Assembly: GCA_019843655.1 (NCBI GenBank)
Contig: JACDQD010000002.1
Span: forward strand, 7,326,585 to 7,390,584
DNA length: 64,000 nt
DNA from: Lethocerus indicus
Taxonomy: Eukaryota; Arthropoda; Insecta; Hemiptera; Belostomatidae
Direction: 5' to 3'
Shown piece by piece: positions 1 to 12,451 of this stretch. The notes below the pieces were generated by a model. That model searched no databases, was not told the DNA's origin, and saw only the letters and a program-made list of their open reading frames with translations. The translations under genes were made by a program, and so were the position numbers. Every line of letters starts with the position of its first letter. Position 1 is the first letter of the stretch.

Positions 1-2612
1 CTGAACAAGAAAAGTTTCCTATAATTATAACTACAAATTAAAGAAATTACTAAGAATGCTATCGTAACGAAATATCTGCTACGAAAGCTAATAGTTGAAG
101 TCTGTTTGACAAATTGTGCTCGATATAAGGACTCCATAAGTAGTTTCAGCGTCTGTTGACTAGCATTAGGTGTAGCGTTAGGTGTTAACGGAATGCAACA
201 TACGACCGGTCAGTTAGGGAAGGGACATAAATTCCAACGAGTTGTGTATTTACTTTGAAATATACTCGCCATTTATTTAAAAGCGTCTCTTCAAGTGTAT
301 TGAATATAGATTTATGTATGAGCGAGGCCTGTGTATCTGGGTTTTAGAGGAGTGCGGGTAAAGGAGACGCTATTTCCGGGTCCGATATCCCGGTCTCTGG
401 CCCCGCGGACGTCACCACCCGGGCTGGCTGCTGGCTGCAGGCTGCAGGCTGCTGGCTGCTGGCTGCTAGCAGTGAGCCCCCCGCCCGCCTCCACCTCAGG
501 CCTAATGCTCGGCAATCGCGGCCCCTCCACCTCCCCTTGCCCCCTACCCCTGCCCCCGCCCCCGCTTCCTATCTGTAATTCATGACCGGCTATCACCGCT
601 AGGCCCGCCGTCCGTCCCTCACCGTCATCGCCCCGGCCCCAGATAACGGCTTATTAACTTCCTCAATGTCAGCCCCGGGGTCGGGGATGCAGTGCAATTG
701 CGTCTCTATATAAGAAAATGGGCCCGTATCATCATCGGTACTAAGTCGATTTTATCCGGTGATTTATTACTTCCAATTGATGAAAAAAAAGTCTACCCTG
801 TCCATTGTATCCATTTTCGTACCATAATAATAATTATTGAAGAAATTCAATAATGATAGAATTGGGGAATAACTTCCTCATTTCAGCAGTATCCCCGCAC
901 TCTTTTGTTGACTGTTTACGTATAATTTCCTTCCTATTTTGTACTTTCATTGCCCAGCGACATTACAGACAGGAATCCCCGCAGGCAGCCTGTAATAAAT
1001 ATATTGTTATTCGACTGATCGACTAACGGGTGAATTTCACTGAAAATAATCCCTAATTTTAATTTTAAGGTCGAGTGCTAAGTTACATAATCGCTTCGTA
1101 TTACTGGAGACGGGATGTAGCCGGCAGACAGGTTCTAAGACTGGCTTATAGAATGTTGAGAGGGGCTCGGGCTCAAAACTAGAAGTTATAAATAGGCCGG
1201 GGTTAACCGGCGGCGGCGGCCAAATTGGAGGCCAGTCATTTGCCCAGGTAATTGGCCTCTTCAAGACCGAGCCCTATGATCCCCCTGTCGAATTGCTTCG
1301 GTCCTTTCCAAGAATAATGTAGGTCAGATAAAAATGTCGTTGAAAGATACATTATTTTTAATTGGAACGGTCGGTAATCGATTGCTCGATTGCTTCTGTC
1401 CCAACCTGACAGCGCTATAACGATCTAATTATTATACGTGCAAAGAAAAGCAGCCGAATATAATTTAATTAACCGCAGTTATCGATTTACATTTGTTAGT
1501 GACAGCTCGTGGGAGTTAAATTAATAAATCCAATCATGAACTGTCATACAATAATTTCAACATTTCTGTATTCACGTGTTAACTTATATTAGGTAATGGT
1601 TGAAAAGTATTTATGATCATCCGACAAACGTTGACCCTTTCACAAAATATGCTACAAATTTAAAATGATGAATGTTTTATCGCGAACACTTTTACGAATT
1701 ATAATTCTCCTTTTCTGTTTTGTAAAATCAAAGTATTATAATGAGGAGAAACTGGCGCTAATTCCTGCTGAAATAAACATTCATCTATATTCTACATTTA
1801 ATATTCTAAATATCGAATACTCATCATAAATGATGATGTTCCCGCAATTAAAATACATTAAATTTCCTACATTAAAATAGGCTAAAATGGACAAATAAAT
1901 AACTAAATCCCAATATTCGGGGGCCTATAGCAGTCAGCGGTTAAGGAAAAAATTAAAGTTCTTAAATCTTATTCAACGGGAACATTTAATGGGGTTTTTA
2001 GTGAGCTCTACAATGGTTTCACAGACAATACTCCTATTTCAATAGTTCCACGTCAGAGTAATGGAATGACGGTAACTCGTGGAATAAATTGTTTAATTTT
2101 CTCCATGACTTGTACGTTTGAGCCGAAACGAAGTTTTATTTTGTACCTTGCAAATATTATGGCTTTAACCCTCACCTTCAATGGAATGAACCCGGCCGGG
2201 TACCTTAATTCTTGGTACAATTTCTTCGGTATATAGAAAACTATTTTCGCATTTTTTTTCTCGCTTGTGCGATAGTGCTGCGTGCAGAACGGTCTGGGCG
2301 CGACCGCCGTGTATTTATTATTCATCGGTCAGCCGTGTCGGGTCGGTAATAACACTTCAGTCGGCGGGCGGGCATCGGTCCTATTCGGGCGCGATAATGG
2401 GCCCTCGGACCCTTTAAAAATAAATAGAATACGGCCTCCGGGAGGAGTTTGGTTGACGGCAGCAAAATTTACGCCGAACGACCTGTGTAAGGACCGGACT
2501 CAAATATTAACAGTGTATTATGGGCTGGAGGGGGTGATAACCCCCGCACGGATTGGGAGCAGTCCCGCCCTCCCACCGTTTAATTAAACGAGAAACTGCC
2601 GCTCTTTCTGCT
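1..2612. other. Non-coding stretch with two GC-rich islands
   Basis: No convincing coding sequence is present. GC-rich islands at about 380-680 and 2260-2580 are separated by AT-rich sequence at about 780-1000 and 1300-1900. The first island holds a short 7-base tandem repeat, listed separately. Overlapping short open frames on both strands inside the islands have no recognisable domain and are explained by the low stop-codon density of GC-rich DNA. The alternation of islands and spacers could reflect regulatory elements, which is inference. Confidence 0.6.
424..465. repeat. 7-base tandem repeat, six units
   Basis: Six consecutive 7-base units are visible, four CTGGCTG and two CAGGCTG, inside a GC-rich island. 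The array is short and imperfect. It explains the leucine/alanine/cysteine-rich translations seen in the overlapping frames, so those frames should not be read as genes. Confidence 0.85.
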
Positions 2613-2671
2613 GCTCGCTCTCTCTCCCTCTCTCTCGCTCTCCCTCTATCTCTCTATCTCTATCTCTCTGG
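2613..2671. repeat. CT-rich (pyrimidine) tract
   Basis: An almost pure CT tract with TCTC and TATC variants runs to a GGCCATTG sequence at its right end. On the minus strand it is a GAGAG-rich tract. In insects GAGAG is the core bound by GAGA-factor-type proteins and GCCAT is the core bound by Pleiohomeotic/YY1. The co-occurrence is visible here, but function is inference and simple microsatellite origin is equally likely. Confidence 0.85.
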
Positions 2672-2773
2672 CCATTGCCCGGGCGAGCACTAAACGACCG
2701 CTGTAACCATTCGCATCACAGCCAGCTATTACACTCCGGGATGAACCTACCACTCAGCCAGCGTTGGTTTTTG

Positions 2774-2824
2774 AAATCGGACACGCATGCACTGAAACCG
2801 GGGTAATAATTGCGTGTCCGATTT
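2774..2824. repeat. Perfect 14 bp inverted repeat (hairpin)
   Basis: The 14 bases at 2774-2787 (AAATCGGACACGCA) are the exact reverse complement of 2811-2824, with a 23-base loop between. A G-U pair could extend the stem by one base. The stem is shorter than a typical microRNA precursor, and no run of T follows that would suggest a Pol III transcript beyond the stem-end TTTTTT. It could be a structured RNA, a dimeric protein site or the remnant of a larger palindrome. The structure is certain; the role is unknown. Confidence 0.9.
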
Positions 2825-5430
2825 TTTAGATTGAATCATTCGAATAAATTACTGCGGACGAAAGTCACTCCGAACTGTGCAATTTAGTTAGAATCAATAA
2901 AATTTTGTCTCCACCATTAGTCAAAGCTAAACTTCTAAAAATTATTGGAGCGAAATAATATTTTTATATTATTTAATATCTACGTTTGTAGAATACCGCT
3001 TTTAACAATTGATCACTGGCTATTCGCATTGTAGGCCATTTATCGACAGAGAAAGACTTTCTTCTCCAACGGACGATTAGAAAAAGTTGAGCGAGATTGC
3101 GGAGCCATCACCGAGACGTCATTATACAGTCCATTAATATACCATTTATCTCTTTTAGAAAAAAAAGTGATATCCCACCGCCCGGGTTCATAGCCTGCGA
3201 GTCTATTTGGGCAGAGCTCTCTCTATAGAGGGGAGCTCTAACAGTCCACCCCCCCCTTTGAGATTACTCCGGCAATCACATTTAGATCAATCGTTTCATT
3301 TGTCGCTTCCCAAACTGGGAATGCGATGGCGTGACATAAAGATATTTCTGACGAGAGGAGGTACAGTTCTGCCTTTTAAATGTACAGTTTTCACGCACAC
3401 CCTTCGGGGATAATCAAAAACCGTCAGAGTCATTTGCGGCTTTTATAACTACAGACGTGATCAAGGCAAAATATTAATTCAAAACAATGTCTGTCAGTTC
3501 GAGTTTTATTAATCTAGAATTAATTTACCGTTGTCTATGTTTAATGAATAATGAAAACTGTTTTCCATTCCAGTGGATTGATGACCCCGTGTAAAATTGT
3601 ATTGGATAAAAATCGGTGTAAGAATTTATTCCAATATTTGTTGTTTGTAAACGGAAACGGTTCTCAAATCATTTTCGCGCTGGCCGTTGTATAATGTAGT
3701 GTAGAATTGTTTGAAATAGGTGTGGAAACGTTAGCCGGATATGGTGTGAATGCCAAAATTATTCTAGTGAGAGTAGATTCACGGTAGACGGCGGGTCACT
3801 TACTGAATTTATAAAGGGGCCCGGGTTGAGTTTACTTTGGGCAGTCTGCTTGCTGGTCTAGCGTTAACGAGTGCCCCCACCCCCAGAGTTCGTTTTATAA
3901 GGCAAACAATAAATCCAAACGGACGATGAAGTATCGCTTTCGTTTCCGAATTTAATTTGTAGCCGGGCAGAGTGGAAATGAGAAATTAGCCCCGAACATT
4001 TCTATGGCGAATTTATCGCGATACCGGTGAGACCCGTTATCAGAGCCCCGCGTTTTAAGTACTGCGCCAGATGAAATTTATGCCTTCTCATTAATAACGC
4101 TTTCCACGTCGGTAACGGGACGGTCGCCGAGGTAATAAGCCGGAAAATTCTGTATAATGAAGCGAGCGAGCCCGTGTTTACAAGCGTCAGAGATACGCTT
4201 TTAAGATGTACGACTTAATCAGGATGACGTCCTCTCTTTCCCCCGGCTACCGAATTTCAGTTAATACTCCCGTTTTAGAATTCCAACCCTGCCTAAACTA
4301 CAGCGTGAAGTCACGGATTATTCCGATAATCGGGGTTAAAAAAAATGGTATAATTACACGAGAAAACCGAATTTTCCTGGCAATATTGAGATTAAGTTAT
4401 TATTGGAATTATGTTTTTATGCTCCACAATCAATAAGCGCTGATAGGTTTTTTGTCTTGTTTCCAATTTCCTCTTTTATAAATGGCAGAAAAAATATATA
4501 AAACTTAATTTCGTAATACACTGTTTTAATTTCCGTGGTAATTTTTTTACCCAAGTTTTTCCGGTTCCAATTTCTTTGGAGTATTGTATTTTGCCTGGTC
4601 CCATTTGAATATAATGGGAAACATGAATATTTTTTGTGTTCAATTTTTTTACTATATAATAAATTATTGAAAAATTCCTTCCATATGCAGTAGGTCATCG
4701 GACAAGCTTCTAGTAAAATTTCGTATTGAATTATTGATTTCCATGTTTATTACGAAGAAATATAGTCAATTCAGAGTTATCCAGAGAGAAGGAGACATTG
4801 ACCGTAAACGTACACCTACTCATATAGTACCTACCATATAACAAACGAAATATGACCAATTCATATCCAAATCCCTGTGTTATTACGTTGACATCGCAAA
4901 AAATGAATTTTGAAAACATTTATAGACATTTATTGTGCAATTAAGTGTGTATAAAATGTATGCTTGATCAAAATTTATTTCTGTATCTGCTATTGCATAT
5001 GAAAATACTACAGACGTTGGGTTCATACGGTTTTTATTCAGTTATAAACGACCTTATAACATTCTCTGCCTAAACGGTTTCTTTTGTCAGATTCAGACAT
5101 TCGGATATATCTCAATATATAAATCAAATTATTCCCTTGCTTGGTTCTGAGAAGCGTGAGCGAGGTAAATTCAATCATGAACAAGGCTGAAACTGTCACT
5201 AGTTTTGTTACGCGTCTGTCAGAATTGACAAAGCCAATTACATGAAGCTGATTCCTTAATGCAATAAGATATAACTAATGTATTACAAGTCGGCCGATTT
5301 GAAATGTAAATTTTAAAGAGTATTTTCTATATATTAAATTATATGATTTGTCTATTATATTCCATAATAATTATCATTTATGGTATAAAATTATGCCTTC
5401 CTTGCGTTTCTAAAAAAAAACTAAAATTAG
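2825..5430. other. Non-coding stretch, becoming AT-rich
   Basis: No supported gene. A GC-richer part at about 3770-4170 is followed by a long AT-rich run from about 4380 onward with poly-A and poly-T segments. A run of nine C interrupts the sequence near 3248, next to a short AGAGCTC/GAGCTCT inverted repeat at about 3224-3240. Short open frames here are AT-rich, lack domains and look like chance. Confidence 0.6.
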
Positions 5431-5462
5431 CTTTTTCCCTTTCTTTTCTGTTCCAGGTAAGC
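5431..5462 (+). other. Candidate recursive splice site (ratchet point)
   Basis: A pyrimidine tract of about 25 bases runs from 5431 and ends in TTCCAG, followed immediately by GTAAGC, so a 3' splice site and a 5' splice site abut at 5456/5457. A CTAAAAT that could serve as a branch site lies near 5421. In Drosophila this juxtaposition marks zero-length exons that split very long introns. Here it suggests that the window lies in a long plus-strand intron. Without transcript data it may also be an ordinary acceptor look-alike. Confidence 0.4.
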
Positions 5463-8270
5463 CACAAAAACAATTTGCAAATTCTAGACCTAGAATGGAT
5501 ATCTTACAGGTATACAAAAATGTTTCTACAACTAATACCATTCAGCCATAAAAATTAATTATCTTCATTGCCATATTCCATTATAATTACTGATTTATGA
5601 ATGTAGAATATAAAGAAAGTAGCCAATTCTGTTTATACAATACTTATTTACAATGAAATATAAATTAATTTCTCGTAATTTTTATCTGCAAGAGTAAAAA
5701 GGACAATTTCTATAGAAATATTCTGGGTCACAAACTCAGGTAAAACAGTGGTCGTCAAAAACTGAAACGTTAATTAATCTGCCATTTCGTGGAATAACAT
5801 TTTTATCGAAGGTTTATTATTGTTATAAATTAATCTGGAGTCACCCGGCGGCGTGCTGTGCCTGTGCGATGCTTCGACCTGTCGCTGCAATTATTTTTGA
5901 CCTCAAGGTGTTTTATTTGGAGATAATGATTTAACCGGGCGTGAGGGTCATAGCGTGACCGGACCAACTCAACCCCACTACACTTTCCACAACGGCCAAT
6001 CCCGTGTACCGCACGTCTGGGACAAATTTAATTTTCCCGTTTAATAAATCACGTAAATGCGTATACATATGCATATGTAAGCGTCGGCTGTTATCTGGGC
6101 CAAACATCTCCGCCGTTCGTTTTGTCGGGAACCGAATAAGGCCCGCAAAATTGCTGAAATTAAACTTTAATTAAATTAGACCTTGTCCTATCCGTGTTGT
6201 ACCTTTATATGTCACGACGACGGCGCAGTATCTATGCGCAAACGCTTACTAAATGCCTTCAGCCTACGGACAAGCTCGATAGGGCGGTAAGGAATTTACG
6301 TAATTAAATGTTTTTTTATTAGTAAAAAACATTCCAGCAATTTAGTTCCATCAGGAAACTCTATTTTTCGTGAAATTTTAAAAGATTACTTGATTGTATC
6401 TTCCGAAGGGATTTCAAATGAATCGTACTAGTACGTAGTGTTGAACTGATATATTCTGTATTCGTTTCCCCGATTATAAATATTTGTGTAAAAATTAGCA
6501 TCTTAATTTTCGTCATTAGCGCTTATCGCCTTCGATTTTTGCAAGCGGACGAAATAAAGTTCCTCAGAGATTATCAACTTGGCAAAGCAATCTGAAGCTC
6601 TTGTTTCTAAAGACAAAAACCGGCCCCAGGCCCTTTTCCCTATCAGATACTAAGGTTGTGCGAGTTCCTACAGAAGGGACTACTAGCGCCACTTACTGAG
6701 GGCGAAAAGAACGGGAGGAGACAATGGCATCGACTCGGAAGTCGTCCATTAGACTCGATGACGATAGAATCATATTCTTTTTCTTCCAGCCCGGCCCATT
6801 AACCCTGTTAAAATCAGTTCTCAAAGCAATTATCTTCAATTGTCGGCGTTTTTTAGAGCACCCGGTTGAATCACCATTCGAACTCCCGCCATAATACTGT
6901 TCATCGTCCTGCTGCTCTACGCATATTTACTACACAATGATTAGAATTATGCTGATTTATTAAAATATGTAATTTGGAAAATTGTGCAGTTTCAATATCG
7001 GCCTGTATTAAAAGATGAATTGTCCTATTACGTTTCATAGAAAATATGGTGTTAAATCGGACGCGATGGTTAGTTCTCGTTAATAATGTACTGAAACTTC
7101 GGCTACCGATGTTGGTCCAAATCATCATTGTTAGTAGTGGATATTGTTGTTGTATTTTCTAGGATAAATTTAATGAGCAACGTCTTAAGCAACGCTTTAA
7201 AATTCTAGTAAAATATAAGCAACGACAAGTTTTTGTACCGTCGATTTACATATTTTTAATAATCACGTTACTAACTCAGCTGACTGTTTCAAATGTTAAT
7301 TCTCCACAAAGTAAAGGATTGGTATTTTCACCGGCCAACGTCAATAAAAAACTCAATCGTTCAGTCTTTTTCCAGTAGAGTTGTTGAATGTGATCTGATG
7401 AAATTAATAATCAACTGGACAGGACAACGGCTCAGGGTTCAAACGGAGAGGGGAGCCTCAAAATAACGGCCCAATTTATATGATAATCTGCGGAGGAAGT
7501 TCATAACGACGTGTACGTTTCGGTTGACGATAAATTAGGCGGGAAATAACTTGCATTAATTTTATAATGGGCTGGACTCTAACTGAGTGAACCCCTCTCG
7601 GTAACCGCCTGCCATTCCTTACTGCACAACTTTAACAATTAATATTGAATTCTTTCTTCTCTTTTGTTTTTATCTTCCTCGATGAGCGATGATTCCGGAC
7701 TTGACATTAAGTATATGAAAAATATAATCTCCACTTAAATGTTATCAGTGCATCAGATACCGAAATAGAATACTGAATAACTTTCATATATAAATACATG
7801 TAGACTGAATACATTTTAAAAATTGTTTGTACTTTATAATAATTTTTCAGGCAGTGTTGATCTGCGGTTTTTACCTGTAGTATTGTTATTCAACATTTTT
7901 AAACAGTTTCACTATTAAGACCAAACAGCTTTTGCAACCTCTGCTAGCCAATAACCGATAGTTCTTCGCGCATAGATCTATCCGTCAATAATAACCAGAC
8001 GTGAGTCGGATATTCGATTCCTGGGCGTAATCTCTAACTGGGTATAGAAGAATACTAGGATTGCGACTCTTCTTTCAAGATTGGCAAGGTTTCTCCTCGG
8101 GCTTTTGTCCTCCATCCCTGTCCTTGAAGGGAGTTCCCGCTTCCTCTCTTTCTTCTCCTCGGTGGAAACCTTTTTTATTCCGCTCTTTTGAGCTCGGCCA
8201 CCCGCCCTTTAAGGAGCCCGCTAGGCAATAGTGGATAGGGACCGGGCGGACTATAACCTACTGTGAAAAC
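5463..8270. other. Non-coding stretch
   Basis: No supported coding sequence. AT-rich spacers at about 5560-5820, 6300-6560 and 7130-7420 alternate with GC-richer patches at about 5840-6130 and 6600-6790. A 16-base self-complementary sequence at 6064-6079 is close to chance expectation and is not interpreted. A few short open frames are isolated and carry no recognisable motif. Confidence 0.55.
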
Positions 8271-8343
8271 TGGGAGAGAGGGAAAGGGAGAAAGAGGGTG
8301 AGAGGATGATAGAAAGAGGAAGAGAGAGGCAGAGAGAGAGAGA
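8271..8343. repeat. GA-rich (purine) tract
   Basis: GAGAG and GAAAG units run for about 70 bases, with interruptions such as GGATGATAG. It is a degenerate purine microsatellite. Its complement gives the serine/leucine-rich translation of an overlapping minus-strand frame, which is therefore not a gene. Confidence 0.85.
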
Positions 8344-11300
8344 CCCTGCACGCCGCTTTGAGCCCTTCCCCAACCCTTTATAATCAGACAACTGTACAAA
8401 AGCTCTTTGTATCTCTTATAATAATTTTCGAAGATTAGGAGTCCGTCGGGTCCTTTGGTCGAGTTTAATTTCGCGAATTAAGTGCTTCCCATTTGGATAT
8501 TAACTGCAGGCCCGGGTTCCCATTCCTCGTCGGACCCGCGCCGCCCCCTACTGTCGCCACAATGCAGCCCAGGTGTCTTAAATTACGATTCCAATAATCC
8601 TTTTGTATTTTCAGCTTCTGTTTCACACAAAATGCCCACATAACCGACAACCGGTATTAATGGGCTGGATAATTAACGTTTAATTTATGTTTGGGAGTCC
8701 CCGAGATGTTGGAATATCTCGCCTCTTGCGAACCTTCGTCCTCTAATTGGGTGAACCAGTGTCGCCTTCTTGACATCATTAATAACAATCCATCCTGCAG
8801 TATCCTTGTTCATACAAGAATTGAATTCTGGAGATAACGGAAGTAGATCATTTTATACATTAATTATATGTGTATACACATCAATTTAGGGCGAAACCTG
8901 TCTACTTCCAAACCGTACGAAGGACACACGGGAACAAACTAAAAATTAGTATTAAACTTTCGGAAGATGGGCTAATGCAGTTTTCATTCTACAGTCATTT
9001 AGCTACTAGCGCATTACGGGCGTAATACTACTTAGGTATTATGTATCGTAAGAAATAATGTGCAACAATTTCCAAATCTGAGCTCGGTGTAATTTACATA
9101 CATTAAACTGGATTTTGAGCCGTTATATATTTTATTAGGGTATATTATCGCCTAATAACGTCGGAGAACGAAAGGGGAGGGTGTTAACAGGAAAGATAGT
9201 TCTGAATATATATGAAGGGTGGCCGGGGAAATTAAATTGTCTAATTTGTTGGCCGGCACTTAGTTAGCCCTGGCCGTATTAGCTTTGAGGTGAGATCTGA
9301 CCCTTGTGACCGCTGCCTCGGGTTTCAGTTGTGCGTAATTTCATACCCTCCAGTTGGTCCCGAATTGATCCTCAATGTTTACTTAGGTTTGTGAGTGGCA
9401 GGCTCCGAGGTGGTGCGTGTGGTATTATGGAGGGAGGGCTGGAGGGCTGGAGGGATGGAGGGGGTTGAATATTTGCAGAGCCCGAGTCCCCGCGGTCACT
9501 CTCATCTCCCCGGCCTCCTGCTAACCCCGCCTCCTCTGTACCCTCCTTCTCGCGCCCCTCCCTCCACTCCCACGCTCCCCGTCCGGTAGTTAACCGCCCG
9601 TCGAGGCGCCACTATTAAACCGGGCGTTCCAAAATTTGCATTTCCAAACTACCGAGGTAAACGTTTATAACGGAATTATTCATTGTCTGTTTACCGAGCG
9701 GCCACCGCGCTGCTAACAAATAGCTATATATTCATCTTCGATATCGATGTTTAATGTCGGTTCGGTTCCCCGATAAATTGTAAAATGACTGTTTCGGCGT
9801 TTCCTGTCGTCGCTTACGCGTCGACTATCTTTTTGATTGGGTTATTATAATACAGCCTTGTCCAAGTGGACGTTGACAGTGGAAATGTTATCTGACATTT
9901 TGGGACGTTTGGAATGGGGCTGTCTGTTTTTGGTAGATATACATATATTTACAATAATCGAAATAATTTTCTTTTCTTATTGACAGATCGTCAATTAAAT
10001 TACTGTATTCCGCCAAACGATAGTAGCGAGTTCTACGGGGACATAACAATCAGTAATATCTGGTTGAAGAAAATGGAGAAAAGCAGCTCTATTATATATA
10101 TTTTTTACGATAGGATATTTCATAGTGCTCCTAAAAACTAACCACATCTACTATGTTGAAAATTAATAATTAAATTCGCCAATCCTTTCCAATAATTATT
10201 TATCTCCTTCGAAGAAAAATGAATGCGATATGTATTTGAAGTATTAATGGATATGTCCCGGTGTTTTGACGGCAATTTCCCAGAATTTCCCAGTATTATA
10301 AGCCAACATTATACTGTGTTTTGTATGTCTCGCAAAATGTATTCTCATAAACGGAGGAGTGTACGTGATTATTTTCTTCCAGTTTTTAAATTTTAATTTT
10401 GTAATTCTGTACCCGAGGTTTGGTAGGTAGAAAGGGTTCTTTTGATCGAAGTATAATCAAAAATTTAAACTTTTAAGCGTTAAAAATGAGACGAATTTTC
10501 CTATCGCCATTAGGTTTTTTTTTTCAAAATGTCCGTTCTAATCGTACATGACCGCTTACAAAGCAAGCCCCTCGCTCACAGAAAAATCCATCTCCAGCCC
10601 CATCTCCCGGTATGGGGCCGATATTGGAAATGTGTTGTCTTTGACGATGTTGGCAATCACCGAGGCGAGTATCACCCGGCTTGCCAATTATACGATTCCG
10701 GGATCGTTCGGGCGGAATAATGAAAAATGGAATATAATCGTTTTTTGGGGGAAGCTTTGGAGCCGAAGGGGGTGAACGTTATTTTGATGAATAGTGACGT
10801 GGAGAGTGGCTCAAACGATGCCCGATATGAAAGCCCCCCGCACCCCCCCCCCACCACGACCTAAAGGCTCTTCCTTTTCATTAAATTACTAGCCGACGAT
10901 GACTCGCTTATTGGCCGCCCCCTAGAATTCCTAATATTTATTCCCAGCATTTTTGTCTTTTGTTCGCCCCGAATTTCTGGTATTTTCGGAATACGCTTAA
11001 ATTCCCAGAAAATTCACCTTAACTCTACCTTATATCTGATCTCATACAGGCTAATAATTAAGTCTATTGGATTAGAATATAAACTACAGGGATGTGATAG
11101 TTTAGATATGCGATGCGTAAGTATGAGAGCGGTATTGTTAGCGATTCCGGAATTATGCCAGTAATTTTTCTACGGATTTCGGGTTTGAAGCGTCCACTAT
11201 CCTTCGGGTTCAGCTATCGGGCTGTCGACGCGTAACTGCCTAGCAAACACGGACTCACATTTTAATCCAAAGTATAAACAGTGGGGGGGGGCAGGCATTG

Positions 11301-12224
11301 AGCCCGGAAACAGGGCCAACGAAATTTATTGCACGGAGTTGTGTGTTGTTACGCAGAGCCATATTGTAGGATTGTTGGCTGATACAATTCCGGCCGTGTG
11401 TTAGCCGCCCAACGTTAATGTATCTCATGGCCACCAGCCGCCGACCAAAAGCTTTAACTGAATTGATATTTCCGTGAGGGATTCGTATCAGTTTTGTACC
11501 CCCAGTGGTTTGATTGTCGCTTATTTAATATATTACAACATGCTTGTTAAAGTCACATCACCATTTACTAGGAAACAAGTAAATGGGATTTATACTGGTA
11601 CATTTTTGAGTTAAAAATATTTAATTATTTAAATTCTTATGTATCGACGAACAAGGCAAATGGTATCGAAACAATACGAATTAATAATTATTTTGCGACA
11701 ATGAATTCAGAAGAATATAAGAGAGTCAATATATAAAAGAAATAGTGCGTATCGAACTACTACTTTGCTTATATGCTTTGAACTTGTTCCCCCCGATAGG
11801 TTACACACCAAAAACTATACAACTATTACTATACGCTGTGGAAATAATTTCTAGTTTTCATCTCGGACCTCAAGACAATTGTCAATTTCAAGATTTTGTA
11901 TATCGTAATACGTAGCCTTAGGTTTTACCCCGGTACAGTAATCGGCATTTTCATAATACCTTTTGGTCGGGAATGGGGCCTAAGTCACGAGAACTTAGCT
12001 ATTCATCGGTACATCATCGCGGAGCAAAAGCACTGGGTTAATAATTGAGCGGGAAACGGGAAGTTCCATTTTGGTGCCTCCGGAGCGTAAAATAGTACAA
12101 GTGAATCTTGCATGACACTGGATTCACGCCCACCATCGCTGTCACAGAACTCTGAATGTCATCATCAGTCTCTCGGATCGAGCATTAGAATAGTGTCGCT
12201 CATACAATTTTGAGTACTCAACTT
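8344..12224. other. Non-coding stretch with GC-rich islands
   Basis: No supported gene. GC-richer patches occur at about 8500-8560, 9300-9620 and 10790-10860, the last ending in a run of C. AT-rich spacers lie between, notably at about 10140-10260 and 11520-11800. Two overlapping plus-strand frames at about 10530-10775 occupy the same bases in different registers and lack recognisable domains. A run of ten G lies near 11283. Confidence 0.55.
9429..9464 (+). repeat. GGAGGGCT tandem repeat with G-quadruplex pattern
   Basis: Repeats of GGAGGG, with CT or AT spacers, give at least five runs of three or more G separated by one to five bases on the plus strand. This satisfies the usual G-quadruplex sequence pattern. 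Whether it folds or acts in vivo cannot be judged from sequence. Confidence 0.75.
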
Positions 12225-12258
12225 CTCCCTCTTCCTCCCGCTCTCCCTCTCCCTCTTC
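12225..12258. repeat. Short CT-rich tract
   Basis: A run of CTCCCT and CTCTTC units about 34 bases long. It is simple-sequence DNA with no other visible feature. Confidence 0.75.
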
Positions 12259-12379
12259 TATTTTAGCCCAAACAACCCGGATAAAATAGCGACACCCGTA
12301 ATATAAAATTGTTCAAATGACGTCGCAGCTAGTGACAATTAAAAACATTAGTTTTGTCCAATACAATTCAAAGGACAAA

Positions 12380-12392
12380 CACACACACTCAC

Positions 12393-12450
<58 letters not shown>
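12380..12450. repeat. (CA)n followed by (TA)n microsatellite
   Basis: A short CA-rich segment (12380-12394) passes into a pure alternating AT run from 12396 to 12450, about 27 dinucleotides, and ends at GCGCGC. This is a compound microsatellite and is likely to be length-polymorphic. It could extrude as a cruciform, but there is no evidence of function. Confidence 0.95.

Positions 12451-12451
<1 letters not shown>

Noticed and set aside
6064..6079. 16-base perfect palindrome TACATATGCATATGTA
   Set aside because: About one 16-base palindrome is expected by chance in a window of this size. The 14-base ones at 8868-8881, 26665-26678, 38349-38362 and 41806-41819 are likewise at background.
2518..8671. 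Recurring TAATGGGCTGGA-like string (near 2519, 7566 and 8659)
   Set aside because: Only about 10-11 bases are shared and the flanks do not align. Short repeats like this are expected in 64 kb.
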